From NCBI RefSeq assembly GCF_947623445.1, contig NC_135247.1, forward strand, positions 4,838,501 to 4,902,500: a stretch of 64,000 nucleotides of DNA. Direction: 5' to 3'. Below the pieces are notes generated by a model. It was not told where the DNA came from and did not search any database. It saw only the letters and a program-made list of their open reading frames with translations. How positions within the stretch are numbered: position 1 is the stretch's first letter; the number at the start of each line of letters is the position of its first letter. Position numbers and translations under genes: made by a program. The stretch comes from Clavelina lepadiformis. Its lineage: Eukaryota > Chordata > Ascidiacea > Aplousobranchia > Clavelinidae. Below are positions 36,091 through 47,447 of the stretch, piece by piece.

Positions 36091-36846
36091 CAAGGGTCGG
36101 CAACCTACGGCCCGCGGGCCGGATCCGGCCCGAGACATATTAATTAGTTGTCACAAGAATACGGCTCCCGTTTCTTATTGAGTTTCATACTGCAGTGTTA
36201 TCAATCACTTTTTGAAAAAATTGTGGTATTGTTACGCCATAAGTACGTCGTACTAGTCTATTGTTATGCCATAAAACTGGTGCGAAGGCGGTAGACTAGT
36301 ATCTCGTACTAAGTACGAGATTGTCTGTAGACTATACTAGTCGTTATAGATACAAAGAGTGACGAATTGAAGGCAAAATTTCATACAATGGGCATATCGC
36401 TGCTTGACTTTTACAAAAAGTACCTTCTTGAAAGTGGTCTTTATCCCAGCTTGACCAACGATGCAAAAAAATGGCATCGATGTTTGGTTGCATGTACACA
36501 TGTGAACAAATGTTTTCAACAATGAAATTCACGAAGAGCAAGCTAAGATCACGCATTTCCGACGCTCATTTAGAAAATGTTCTGGTTCTTGCTTCATCTG
36601 ACTTGTCACCAGATGTTGAAAAACTTTCACAAAGCAAGCAGCATCAAGTGTCACATTAATGCTGTGTTGTTGAAGTGTGAATACATATATTTTGCGCTTT
36701 TTGTGATTGGTATGATTGAGATTGCAGCAATGTAGCGTAATATACTGAAGTGAGTGTGAATTATAGTATTAATAAAAATTCCGGCCCGCCAAAGAGTTGT
36801 ACACTCGACATTTGGCTCGTGACTAGCAAAAGGTTGCCGACCCCTG
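36091..36846 (+). mobile_element. hAT element with transposase C-terminal remnant
   Basis: Ends CAAGGGTCGGCAACCTACGG and AGGTTGCCGACCCCTG are inverted repeats, with GGCCCGCGGGCC and CCGGCCCG blocks inside. The frame 36471-36659 reads CEQMFSTMKFTKSKLRSRIS and HLENVLVLASSDLSPDVEKL, the hAT dimerisation-domain motif that ends such transposases. The rest of the transposase is missing. Flanks share only cttact, so the target duplication is decayed. Confidence 0.8.
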
Positions 36847-37085
36847 TGACTTACTTGAATATTCATAGCATGTTAACATCCAAATGGTTCAGTGCTTATG
36901 CAGCAACAATCAATACCAATGTTCAGCTAAAAGTTACACCCATGCGAAAAAAGCGCATTTTTAAAGATGATTGTTGACATTAGCCAGTTATTTAAATACT
37001 CAGTATTGGTTAAGTTAACACTATTCTGCTCAGTGTTCCCTCTAGCTTAGAATGGAGCATTTTTGTTAATTCATGTTCACAATGA

Positions 37086-40000
37086 TTAATTAAAATATCT
37101 TGGACAGCAGAAATTGCCTACAGTGACAATAAAGAACCGAAAAGTGTCACTAAAACTAAACATCAACCAAACAACAGTCACAACAATGATCAGAGTCAGC
37201 AGAGAACCATCTAACCGTTGTTGCAATACGCAAGCTGTACAAATTATGTCTAAGTTTAATTAAACTTACTTTATTACAGACAGTCTGGCTCAAAGTAAAC
37301 AACACAGGGCTGTCAGTTAGCATTGTTTAATTGGTTCTAATTTTATTGTACTGGTGTGAACGACAAAGCTCTTTGCATGTGCTTACCGTTAGACAAGTGC
37401 GTCACTTTTGCCATTTTCTTTAACAACGATTCCATTCTATTGTGTGTATTTTCCATCTCGGTGTCCATATCGTCGAGCATTACAGCCTGTTCGTCCAATT
37501 CGTTACCAATGGACCTGGACATACACAAAGTAAACTTTACAACACTATTTCAAATTTGCGAAAAACGTGTTAATACAAAAACAGTGACTGAAGGTAAAAC
37601 AATCTTAATTCTGAAATGATTCATTAAAGAAATTCTTTGTGTTAAGGTAAGCCACTCAGAACGCTTCAAAGATAAGAAGTGGCAAAAGCTATTAAATTAC
37701 ATGGTAACTGCCTCGTAACTATCCTGGTATTTAGGTAGATAATGACAGCAAATGATTCAAAATTCCCCCGGCGATTATGCGCCTTAAGTCTCCATCGCAC
37801 AAAATGGGATTTTATTGCTCGGGAAATTTAACCATTTAGACTTTAGAGACATAAAAAAAACGTCAATACAGCTGATCTGTTTAACAAATCATGAAAAACA
37901 CCTGCAGTGCGACATCAGCTGCATAACAAACATATTCTCCTGCCAAGAGAAGTTACGCAAAACGCCAGTAAACAGATCAATATTTCTCCTATGCAAAGTA
38001 ACTCATATTGCAAAGATATTTCAAAGAAAAAATTAGTGAAAACATCAATGACCTTTAATAACAACGTATTTGGGAGCATAATACAACTACGAAAGGTTTG
38101 TTAGCCAGAACAAGGCATAAAGGAGAAATGACCATTAGAAAAGAGGATTAAGAGTTATATTCTCAAATTACTGCTTATTAGGTCATGTTTCACGCCATTC
38201 AACAGTCTGTTTCCTGAAAGATTAGTTTTAGTTGCGTTTATTCATTGAAAAACAGCTAATTGATACTTTCGCTCTTGGACTAAAACTATTCACTTCCTTA
38301 TGCTTTAACAGAATCCAATTAATCAAGCAATCAGCTAAACAACATTAAAAGTAACACAGTTCATCAGATAAAACTTTTTCAAAACATATTTGAAACAAAA
38401 ACATTGCACCAGACACGCTGCACCCTTTTCTCCAGAAGTTCCATCGGCAACCTAAGGGCAACAGCAACACTAAGACGCAACCATGCCCGTATTACAACAC
38501 GTTTATGACATATATAAACATTGTATGACGTCATCAGGTCGGCATGACATCAACCGCAAGTAAACGCAATGCGCACAGGCAAGATATCACGATAATAAGC
38601 TTAAGTTGGCAACATGTTCCAAACCTATCTGATACATGCTTACGTAATACGTATGTTGCTGTCATATTCGTAAAACTTTTATTATAGACAATGCTATTTC
38701 ATGAAAAGGCTAAAAGGAACTTTTACTGAAATTTACGTAATCAGAGCATTTTTGGTAAGATAGTTTTATGACTTAGCAGAGATGTCCTAAAACATTGGTC
38801 AGGATTTTACTGGGAAATTTTTTTTTACATGAAGCCGATCAAGACTAAAGAAATCATAAACCTTAATAGGTTTTCAATATCACATGTACATATTTTCAAG
38901 TACAGATAGCGCTTATTTTTATCTATTTATTTAAGAATCAATTATGTTCACCAAGTGCTCAGCTAGACATTTAACAGAGAATTTTGCATTTCCTAAAAAT
39001 AAAAAATTCAAGAGGCTTGTCAATTCAAAAGATGGATTACTTACATAGCCAATAAACCATCAATAACTGTTGTGAATTGCGCTCTTGTGATGAATAAATG
39101 ACACATAACAACAACTTTCAACAAACATTCGTTACTTGTGTGTTAAGGTTAAGCACTTGGTGAAAAGTTCATGAGAACAGGATGTTTACTTGCACACTGA
39201 TTTCCAACAAGCAACAAGTAAGAGGAAACAACACTTACTTTGACATGTTTTTCAATATGCCGACGCTATCTGCCACAAGATCAAGTTGGTCGTCTTGTTG
39301 CTCAATGATTAACTGAAAAATATCACGAAGCAACATTTATTGAGGTAGAAATTAAGCACAAGTTAAAAGCAGCTAAACATAAACATAAAACAAAACGTGC
39401 AGTGGACCACGTCTGGTTACCTAGTTTCTGAATGTGTTTAGCCAAAATAACCCCCACATCTGTTTGGTAGAAAAATTTATATAAAGATTTTACATTTTCA
39501 AAATAAATTTCCACATTTCTGTGTGGGGAAAAGTAATTCTATTTATAGCTTGTAGACTGTGTAGCACCTTTCACACTCTTGAAAACACTTGGCAGAGAAA
39601 AAACGAGGTGAAAAACTGTGGTTAACCTCTGTAACCTACACTCAGGGAAGTATCTGCTTGCATCGTCCTGCTATTACAGTGTGATGATTCATACTTAACC
39701 AAAAGCTGGTGCTGACTCAAATGCTCTTAACATGGGGAAACTGAAACGTTTGAAAACGAAACATGATATATTGGCTAAGTGTTCTCAAGTAACCCAGGAA
39801 AAACTCATCAAAAAGAATACACAGTCGGGCATCTATCTTACTCCCAAAACCTGTGATAACTTCCATACCACATAATAAAAATCCTACTCTTACAGTTGTG
39901 GTTTTTTGTAAAATTTTATTCTATACAAATAACTTTTGGGCTTGTACTCTCTTGTGTATTAGTTTTATTCCCGTTTAATTACATTACGTTGTTTTGTTGT

Positions 40001-42709
40001 AATGTAGTTTATACCATTTAATAAAAAAATTAATATTTAAACACTGCAATTAAGACATTGAGTCAGAATACTTGATGTGTATGTAATCTGCTATTTACAT
40101 AAAAAAGCTTTATAATTATGCAAATCATGTTGTATTGTTCTTATGTGGGTGGTTATGTTCCTAAGATCACTCCCAACAACTACCTTAAATGAGACAACTT
40201 AATTTATAATTAACTGTTCCAAAAAGTAACTACAAACAATGAAATGAATGATTCAAGCTAATGGACTGACAGCATCTGCGTTTATTTCATTAGCTTTTTG
40301 ATAAACGATTCTGAAAGGGAGTGTGATACAGGCTGACTACTGTGCTGGCAAAGACTGGAATGTTTGTAAAACCCCGTTGATAGCCAAAGATAAGGGTCAG
40401 TTTATATGCCCTCCTACTCTTATTGCTAAACATTATGAACATTGTTATTTCTGTGGCTGCAAGTACATCTATGGGTAAAGGTTTTTTGAAAACACCATTT
40501 CACCACCTAAAGTGTGCCCATAAAAAAGTGTAAAACACATGGTGCCTGTAGGTTAGGTGATAAACTACATACAAAAAAAAAAGTGTAAATTATTCTGTAT
40601 AAAAACACTTCTGTGAAGCTTAGACCTTATATGAAAAATCATTTACATCCTTAACAAGAAAAAGATGAATATTTTGGCAGTGAACTGTTTTAAAATTGAT
40701 TAATCAACTAACCTCGGATTTACAATTAATGAAAAAGTTCATTGTGTACCAGTAACAAATACTATATTGCACCAAGAAAAGTAAGCTGAGTCAGATTTTC
40801 TTTGTAATTAATTTTTTTACCAAGAAGTTAACAATTGTTCATGTATTTAGCAGATATTTAACACAGCATATATAAAACATATAAACATTAAGACAATAAT
40901 TCCCATCACTAAGCAGAGTAGTAATTTGTTTTTGCAACCATGAATGCATTTAATTACTTCAGACACTTAGTTCAGACACTTAAGCCACCTAATAAGGCAA
41001 TGGCATGACAATGTTTTTACAACTGTCCAGCAACCCAGGAAAATAAACACGACCTTTATTAGCAGTTTGCTTACCCTTTGCTGTTGCTGCTGGTCTTTAA
41101 TGAAACCACCATTTTCATTTTCTATTTCTAATTTGGAATATTGATTGATGCCGTTCTTGTATTTATTCGTCATACCGTTTTGTAATAAACTCTGCAAAGA
41201 CCAAGCATAAATTAAAAAAAAAACATTTGTGAAAACTAAAAATGTAAAGGACTCAAATTTTGTTACTTTTTTTCACCTATACCATAAATGACTTTTCCTT
41301 TTATGTAGTGTTTGAGGTGGATTTTTTTGACTGGAAAACAGGTACTTACTTTTCTTAAAGCTTGGTCTGCTTTTGCTTTATTTTGTGGGTCATTTAATTC
41401 GTCTTTCATTGACTGAACACACTGTCTGGTGATTGTGATAAAGCCTTTCCGATTTTGGAGCTCTTCATTGGTTATATAAAATTTCCTAGGATTTGACTCA
41501 ACAATACGTAAAATGATGGTTAAGGATAAATACAGATCATCATGTACAACAGTTAGCAAAACAAAGATTGAACTAGTTTATATGAATCCAAAAATGGAAA
41601 TGCTGGTATACCTTTAAAGCATAGGCTATTGAAGACAAAGCACTACATGCCATACAAGGTAAAGAAAAAGTGTATATCAAACAAATGCACCACATATTAC
41701 TCATCATGATTCACAGTTTTAGTAAAACGTCCCATACAACAAAACTATCATGATTTTATTGGTTAACAATCTCACCAAAATGCCAAAATCCACAATCATC
41801 ATTCTATTTGATCAGAAAACGTTTGCTTACAGGCAACTATACACCAAGAGGAATATTCCTAAGAATTGCCAGTGGCAATATAAATACATTGAGTGTGTGG
41901 TTTGGGATGGTCTTGCGTTGAAAATAATTTTAATAAAAGTTGATGCTACCTAAAACTGCCAAATGGTTTCAAAAAAGGTTGATGCTGTATTATTATCAAT
42001 CTCAAATTTCAACTATCTATTAAGATCAATAATGCTACAACAAACCAACAATCACAGCACCTTAAATGGGATGAAACAGGGTTATCAGAGTGTTTATCGG
42101 CAATTTACCAAGCCTTGATAACAGACTATGCCACCACAAACTTTTCAGCCATGACCACCCCATGTAATCACGAGTCAGAAAACATCCATCAACAGGAAAA
42201 GGATGATCTTTGAACCATCTGAGCTCACTCAGTATAAAGCTATGAAGTATTCATGCAGTTAAAGTTATAGGTTATAAAATTATTGAGTGGGACATATAAC
42301 ACTTGGTAATATTGTTTAAGAATTCACAAGGATATCTATTGTTTCATCTAGGTCCTCCAAATCCCATTCAATACTTCGAAGTCCATTTCTCAATTCATTG
42401 CTAATGCGGTCGTAATTGTCACGCTTTAAATCACTGTTGTCATTTAGCATGTCACGCCACTGGTGCTGAAGTTCACGACAGTTGTTAACTGATTTCTCAA
42501 CCTCACTGTAAAAATAGTGAAAAAAAATATATAAAAAAATCTGTGAAGAACGGTTAATAATTATATAATCGTCATAATCAATTTTAAAAGAAAAACTAAG
42601 TATGACTAAATACACAAGAAAGAACTAGGCATTAAGCCTTAAAAACAAAAACATCAATGATAATTCAGACTTACTTTTTAACAACAAAAAATGGGTCTTC
42701 AACAGACAT
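37086..42709 (-). CDS. STX6: Syntaxin-6 type SNARE
   Basis: Qc-SNARE of the trans-Golgi network and endosomes. Exons: 42675-42709, 42328-42505, 41350-41496, 41075-41191, 39239-39312, 37387-37514 and, less surely, 37086-37234; phases agree throughout, giving 275 residues (human 255). MSVEDPFFVVK starts the protein; the N-terminal helical domain has LRNGLRSIEWDLEDLDETID, as in STX6/10. NPRKF opens exon 3. The SNARE motif spans about residues 162-218 with the zero-layer glutamine in ELDEQAVML (Q193) and ends KKMAKVTHLSN. The last exon supplies the membrane anchor (SLLTLIIVVTVVWLMFSF) plus about 20 further residues, an unusual tail for the family. Exon 7 is chosen by phase, acceptor and hydrophobicity, not by residue identity. 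Confidence 0.9.
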
Positions 42710-44282
42710 TTTCTATCAAAATTAGATGAAATATTTACAGGGGAGTAAAAACACAGTGAAGATAATGATTCAGAATTTAAAAGCTTCAGTGATGATACAA
42801 AGTATTCTTCTTTCGATGTTGAAATGATAATTTGGAGCCCAAACATTAAACAAACTTAGGGCTCTGAAAAACAAAAACCTTTCATTTAAAAAAATAAACC
42901 TGGAAAGCACTAACAAAAACATGTCATACACTTTCTTAACTAACAAACAAAAAATATCGCCTTCAGCCAAATGTAATCCTGTTTGCAGAATCACAAATTT
43001 CTCTACTAATAAGCATCACAGGGACACTATCTACAATCTCAATCTTATCACTCTGTAGCCGGAAACCTCCCAGTACATAGAATAATAGCACAAACATGTA
43101 CCCTATGTACAAAGGTGAAAAGTCAAAAACTGTAAGTTGTAACACCACTCGTTATTAGTGTGACCTGATCACTTCCATTGTTTGGCAAAAGCTCTACAAA
43201 TTTAGCAAAACACTTAAGCGAAAATTTATACCAAAAAAGTATTGAATTACCAATTAGCAAGATCTACAGCTGTTGTAGCGTTATAAATTTATCTTTTCAT
43301 TAAACCTCTACTATAAACAGCGCCAGGTTTCAAGTCTCTTGGACTTAAAAAACATACAGAACACAGTCATTTTCACTGACCCCTTACCAACCATACAAAA
43401 TCAATAAAATATGAAAACAAAGTTAACTCGACTAAGCCATACCTTTCAAAAACTTATGCACGACTGAAATTATGCTGTTACTTAGCAAAATCTGGATAAT
43501 GGAAAAATGAAATGCAACCGTGCCTGGTGACTGCAACATTGTATTACATTTCAATCCTACAGTAAAGCATGCTAACTATTTCCGGCAAGATATGCTTATT
43601 AATACTTATGTAAACAAATTATGCTAATTTAAGGCCTAATATCTCAACTTAAAGCTCTATAACCTAAAAGTATATTGTTTTGTTGGCCATTGGGCATTTA
43701 CTGCACTAGTTACAATAAAAATTAATCAAAAAATCACTTATTATGTTAAAACAACATATTCACTTTCAACGGCCATCTTTTGGCACACGTAAAGAACTTT
43801 AACTGGTACCATGGTACCTTGGGGAGCTGACCTAGATGCCCAGAGATCTTTTCGCTGCCCCACACCAATCAATTATGATAAAATTATATTATGCTACTTT
43901 TAAGTTTACTTTAAATGATAAAATAAACTCTCTCTTTCTCAGTCTGTGAGTGCAGTGCCCAGCCTTGTTTTCATAGATATTTTTGCTAATGTCAATAAAT
44001 TTCTATGACCAACACTTCAGGTAACGTTATAACTTAATTAATGAGTCTATTTAATTTCAAGATAATGGGCTTTTATTGGATATATTCAATGTTTTAAGAT
44101 GGAAAAAATCATATTACATATAAGTGAAATTACTGAACATCAGCAGCATTCTAAACAATTAAATGAACATTACAATTAAGCTTAACTAAATACTAAACTA
44201 AATACATTACTTATTCATATTATCTTACGTTCAGTTAAAATACTGATGTATGTCGTAAATATAAATGCACCAAAATCTACAG

Positions 44283-44594
44283 GTCAAGAAAGAGCGTTCA
44301 TCGTTTTCCGTCAGCGAAAAAACCCAAGTTCCAGTTTGGCCCAGGGTGGGTATTACATGCATCGGGCTTCTGGTAATTGGTACGGTATTACCTTAGTTTA
44401 CATTTGGGGCTGGAACTCGGAGAATGAAGAGTCAATAAACTTTGCTGCAAACTGCAGGATACAAGTATTTTTCAGATTATTTACTGGGTATCATTTATAG
44501 AAGTTAATGGTAGTCCAGACTGGAAAATATGGCAGTTTCCGGCTAAAAATTATGCAAACAAAGACATAAATATTGGTGTGATGGCATACACGGT
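44283..44594 (+). other. Unidentified coding-like segments
   Basis: After a plausible acceptor (AAATCTACAG|GTC at about 44282) an open frame reads QERAFIVFRQRKNP, then YYMHRASGNWYG and YIWGWNSENEESINFAANC. After a second acceptor-like TTTATAG at 44499 another frame reads VNGSPDWKIWQFPAKNY and NIGVMAYT, ending at a good donor, ACACG|GTAAGC. The composition (Trp, Tyr, Gly, Asn) looks protein-like and both pieces have splice-like borders. I could not join them convincingly, find other exons or name a family. They could be exons of an unknown gene or part of a decayed element. Confidence 0.3.
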
Positions 44595-44934
44595 AAGCCT
44601 TAATTCATTGTTTAAGTTATTTTATAAAAATCGGCATTAAAGCAACTAAATTTGCCTGGTTTGTTTAGTATTAATTGGCGTAAAACCGTAAAACTTTGGT
44701 GTGGTGCGTGCTCATGCCAGATTGGAAAGTTTGTTGTTTTTGGATGAGAAATACACTGCACAAGAATTTAAAACAATAGCTATTAGATGCACAATTAACT
44801 TTAATCCTCCGCGCATTTAACAAACTTTTCAATTTGGCGCTGATGCAGCACGATGAATCTCATGCATGTGTGTAACACACTTTCCACTATGGTCAGATGG
44901 TTGGTAGCCTATTCTATAGTCTCTATGAAATGCT

Positions 44935-45285
44935 TGAACACAGGCCGTCATGGAAAGTCTGAAATCTGCACGCAGGAGATTCATCAACGTGCACATTTAA
45001 CTTTTTCATCTTTACGCTGATTTATAATAAACAAAGAAAAACTAGTAGGTTGAACGCCAATTTACAATGAATTTGCAAAAAATTTAGGGTCTAGTATACA
45101 AGTGCACAACCAGATGACATTAAAATTTGAGTAGCTGGGGTCTAGTATATAAAGGCATCCTGTGGTTGTGCACTTGTAAACAAGACCCAGAATTTAGGTT
45201 TCAGTGCACGCCATCATGTTAAAATATGCGTCTTTGTACACACAATTTCTCGTCGTAAACTGCCGCACTTTGCAGTTGGGACCAC
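44935..45285 (+). repeat. Dispersed repeat family B, copy 2, with nested foldback
   Basis: Blocks GGAGATTCATCAACGTG, TACGCTGATTTATAATAAAC, GAACGCCAATTTA, CAGTGCACGCCATCATG and ACAATTTCTCGTCG match copies at 19100-19318 (-) and 53727-53955 (+). The copy is interrupted at about 45081-45198 by a small foldback element listed separately. Confidence 0.6.
45081..45198. mobile_element. Small foldback inserted in repeat family B
   Basis: Arms GGGTCTAGTATACAAGTGCA with CAACC (left) and GGTTGTGCACTTGTAAACAA with GACCC (right) are inverted repeats about 30 bp long. The 8-mer aatttagg occurs on both sides (45081-45088 and 45191-45198), fitting a target duplication that overlaps the arm edge. Its insertion splits the older repeat copy. 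Confidence 0.6.
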
Positions 45286-45975
45286 AGGGAGTTAGCCTGT
45301 CAGGTACCATACCATACCATATAAGTTGTATGATACAACTTAATTATCATGTTACCAATTTGCTGTAAATCTTAGTTTTATAGCATAATAGGAAACGTTA
45401 CAGCATCAAAACAACGTGCCTATCTTGATTTCATGTGTACTGACTGTATAATCGCATGTGTTGTTTTTTTTGCCTGTTTGCCGTTTTTAATCCAGTGCCG
45501 TATAGACAGATAGACTAGTTAGCCAGCGCAGTTACTGAAATCAAAAACGTTTTTACACCAATATCTGCCTAGAATACCGGTACTCTTTGAGCTCAACGAT
45601 ATCTAATGCCCGAATGATCATTATATCTGCGATAAACCACTGAACATAAATCCTTGCCTGGCGGATAGCTGGAAATATTAACTTCCAGACTTTCGTCAGA
45701 CTATTCCGCTCCAGACACCAGACACACCAAAACGGAACTGAATCAGTAAGACGCTTTAAATCCCTTTTGTCTAACTTCTGTGAAAATGACGTCATAAGGC
45801 TTTCAAGTCGTTTGTTCTCCAAAAATGCAACTAATTACGTAAAACAAGCAATTCTTTGAAACCATCACAAACAAAAAGTTTAATAGTTAAACAAAAACTC
45901 AATAGATTCTCTGAAAAGTATAAGCTCTGCTTATTGGGGTGCGTTTACAAAAAAAAAAATATTATTCCAAACAAA

Positions 45976-47029
45976 ATGATGAAAAGTGATGATGGACCTA
46001 CACATACTCTGGCCAACGGAGATTCAGAATCTCAACTCCGGTGTCGATTTAATGCAGTTCGACTAAACCACAATTCCAATGATTTTCAAGCTCACTACGA
46101 CAAAATTTCCGAAATGGGAAATTTAACACAGTCGCCTACTAGAACTGGAAAGGAAACCAATATTTCACGAGGTATGTATAAGAAAAATTTCGTACCCGAT
46201 CAACGATTTTTGTTTTACCAGTCAAAAGGACGTCAGGATTCACTAGCCGAAATGTTTCTTTGTCCACCAATATGACGATAAATTAACCAGTGCTTTAGGC
46301 CTACAATGGATTCTACTAGTATCGTCGTAACTAATTTAACTAAAAAAACTTTCATTGCCCTGGTCATTAATAATAAATCCAGGTGTATGACTAACATTGC
46401 GTAACTTAAATATTTTTTGTTTTCTTTTTTAAAACTAGTCCTTTGAAGTTTATCTGGGCAGTCTTTAAAAAGATAAAAAGGTATAATTTGAGTGCTACCC
46501 CTATTTATCCTATTTGATCCAGAGTTTAGAAAATGTTTCTACTGTAATACCGGCATACATCACAGGTGTCATCGAATCCGCGACAATCAACAACGACACA
46601 CAACTGGACCAAAAACCTGCAAAACAATCGCCTTTAACCTTATGCTGGGCAACCCTAATGAACTTGTTCAGCATAAATGCAGCGCCTGGCAGAAAGACAG
46701 GTTTCTATCGAATACATCCAAAAACTGCTCGGAAAATTCGAGATGAAATTGTTCGCGACGAAATGCACGTCGAAAGAGAAAAATTCCAGGAAGACATAAA
46801 CTCTGCTAGAAAGTCCATGGCAACCGCTGAGCAAAATCACTCGATACCAGACAACAATTTTGAAGAATACACAGGCCCAGTTACTTTCAAAAGCGATGTG
46901 GAACTGGGTGGAACGATCTCTGAATATCGAAATATAACCATAGAAAAAGTATTTATTATTTTATGTATTTTGGTTATGTTTATCGGATACCCCTGCGCGA
47001 TATACATCGCATTAAACAAACTAGAATAA
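45976..47029 (+). CDS. Unidentified C-terminally anchored single-pass membrane protein
   Basis: Two exons, 45976-46171 and 46566-47029, join in phase 1 (TTCACGAG|GTATGT to CATCACAG|GTGTC), giving 219 residues from ATG 45976. An in-frame ATG at 45856 would add 40 residues. The hydrophilic N-terminal half has no known motif. The middle, from GRKTGFYRIHPKTARKIRDE through KFQEDINSARKSMATAE, is charged and probably helical. One strongly hydrophobic segment (VFIILCILVMFIGYPCAIYI) sits a few residues before the end (ALNKLE). This suggests tail-anchored or type II topology. I recognise no family. Strong splice sites with preserved phase and the AATAAA overlapping the stop (47025-47030) support a real gene. 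Confidence 0.6.
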
Positions 47030-47050
47030 ACTAAATGGCTTATTATTTAC

Positions 47051-47260
47051 TTACTCTTCAAAAACCCACTTTTTCCTCTCAAATGGGTCGTTGGGCAGCA
47101 GCTTTAGTAGCTTCCTATACAGCTTGCTGATGTTTTCCACCACGTCTGCCAGTTCGGTTGAAGGGATACATAGTCGTGACCAGGTCAGGTCATAGATGTA
47201 AATTATACCACCTGGTTTTTGGTCAATCCGTTGGCGACCAAGTCCTTTCTTTATACTTTT
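47051..47260 (-). other. Possible exon with LYR-like motif
   Basis: After ACTGGCAG|AC (about 47154) the minus strand reads VVENISKLYRKLLKLLP, then PFERKKWVFE, and ends at a strong donor, GAAGA|GTAAGT (47052-47047). Without that splice it stops within one codon. The SKLYRKLLKLL stretch resembles the opening helix of LYR-motif mitochondrial assembly proteins, but no other conserved position was matched. Codon choice (CTG, AAG, ATC) is more GC-rich than surrounding DNA. No partner exons were found. Alternatives are a decayed transposon fragment or chance. Confidence 0.25.
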
Positions 47261-47410
47261 TACCTTACATAGAATTAATAAGAATATTGAATAAATGATC
47301 GAACGTGTGCGCTTTTTAGCTGCACGTTCAGGAGTCAAATATAACACGGTAACAATTGCAAGCATTCAATAACAAAAGTGCTCAGCTGGTGAATTAATTC
47401 TTTTATGAAC

Positions 47411-47447
47411 CAACGTTTCGGAAACCCATGCTGGTGAGCTTCGTCAG
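47411..47447 (-). ncRNA. Hammerhead-like core, third copy (Penelope-like)
   Basis: On the minus strand CTGACGA (47447-47441) and CGAAAC (47420-47415) flank GCTCACCAGCATGGGTTTCC. CUGANGA and GAAA are the hammerhead core strands. The whole CTGACGAAGCTCACC...GTTTCCGAAACGTTGG string is typical of Penelope-like terminal repeats. Stem II is weak here. Confidence 0.35.

Larger units (their letters stand above)
30314..37085. other. Repeat-rich region between CACYBP and STX6
   Basis: No intact host gene recognised. Contents: a Penelope-like tail (30721-30808), a dispersed repeat (30883-30990), a degraded repetitive gene flanked by similar direct repeats (about 31739-33770), a hAT MITE (33829-34165), a possible tRNA-related SINE (about 34225-34335) and a hAT element with a transposase remnant (36091-36846). 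A single hAT-like end (GATGGGGAACTTTTTT) sits near 34588 without an identified partner. The 34680-36060 stretch has nothing else I can name. Confidence 0.55.
42710..45975. other. Mostly non-coding region upstream of STX6
   Basis: Contains the STX6 upstream region, an unidentified coding-like pair of segments (44283-44594) and a dispersed repeat with a nested foldback (44935-45285). The frame at 45553-45822 (-) begins with TTG rather than ATG and has no recognisable domain, so it is not called. Nothing else was recognised. Confidence 0.5.

Noticed and set aside
45553-45822. 89-residue minus-strand frame
   Set aside because: Starts with TTG, has no recognisable domain, and overlaps the probable 5' region of the plus-strand gene.
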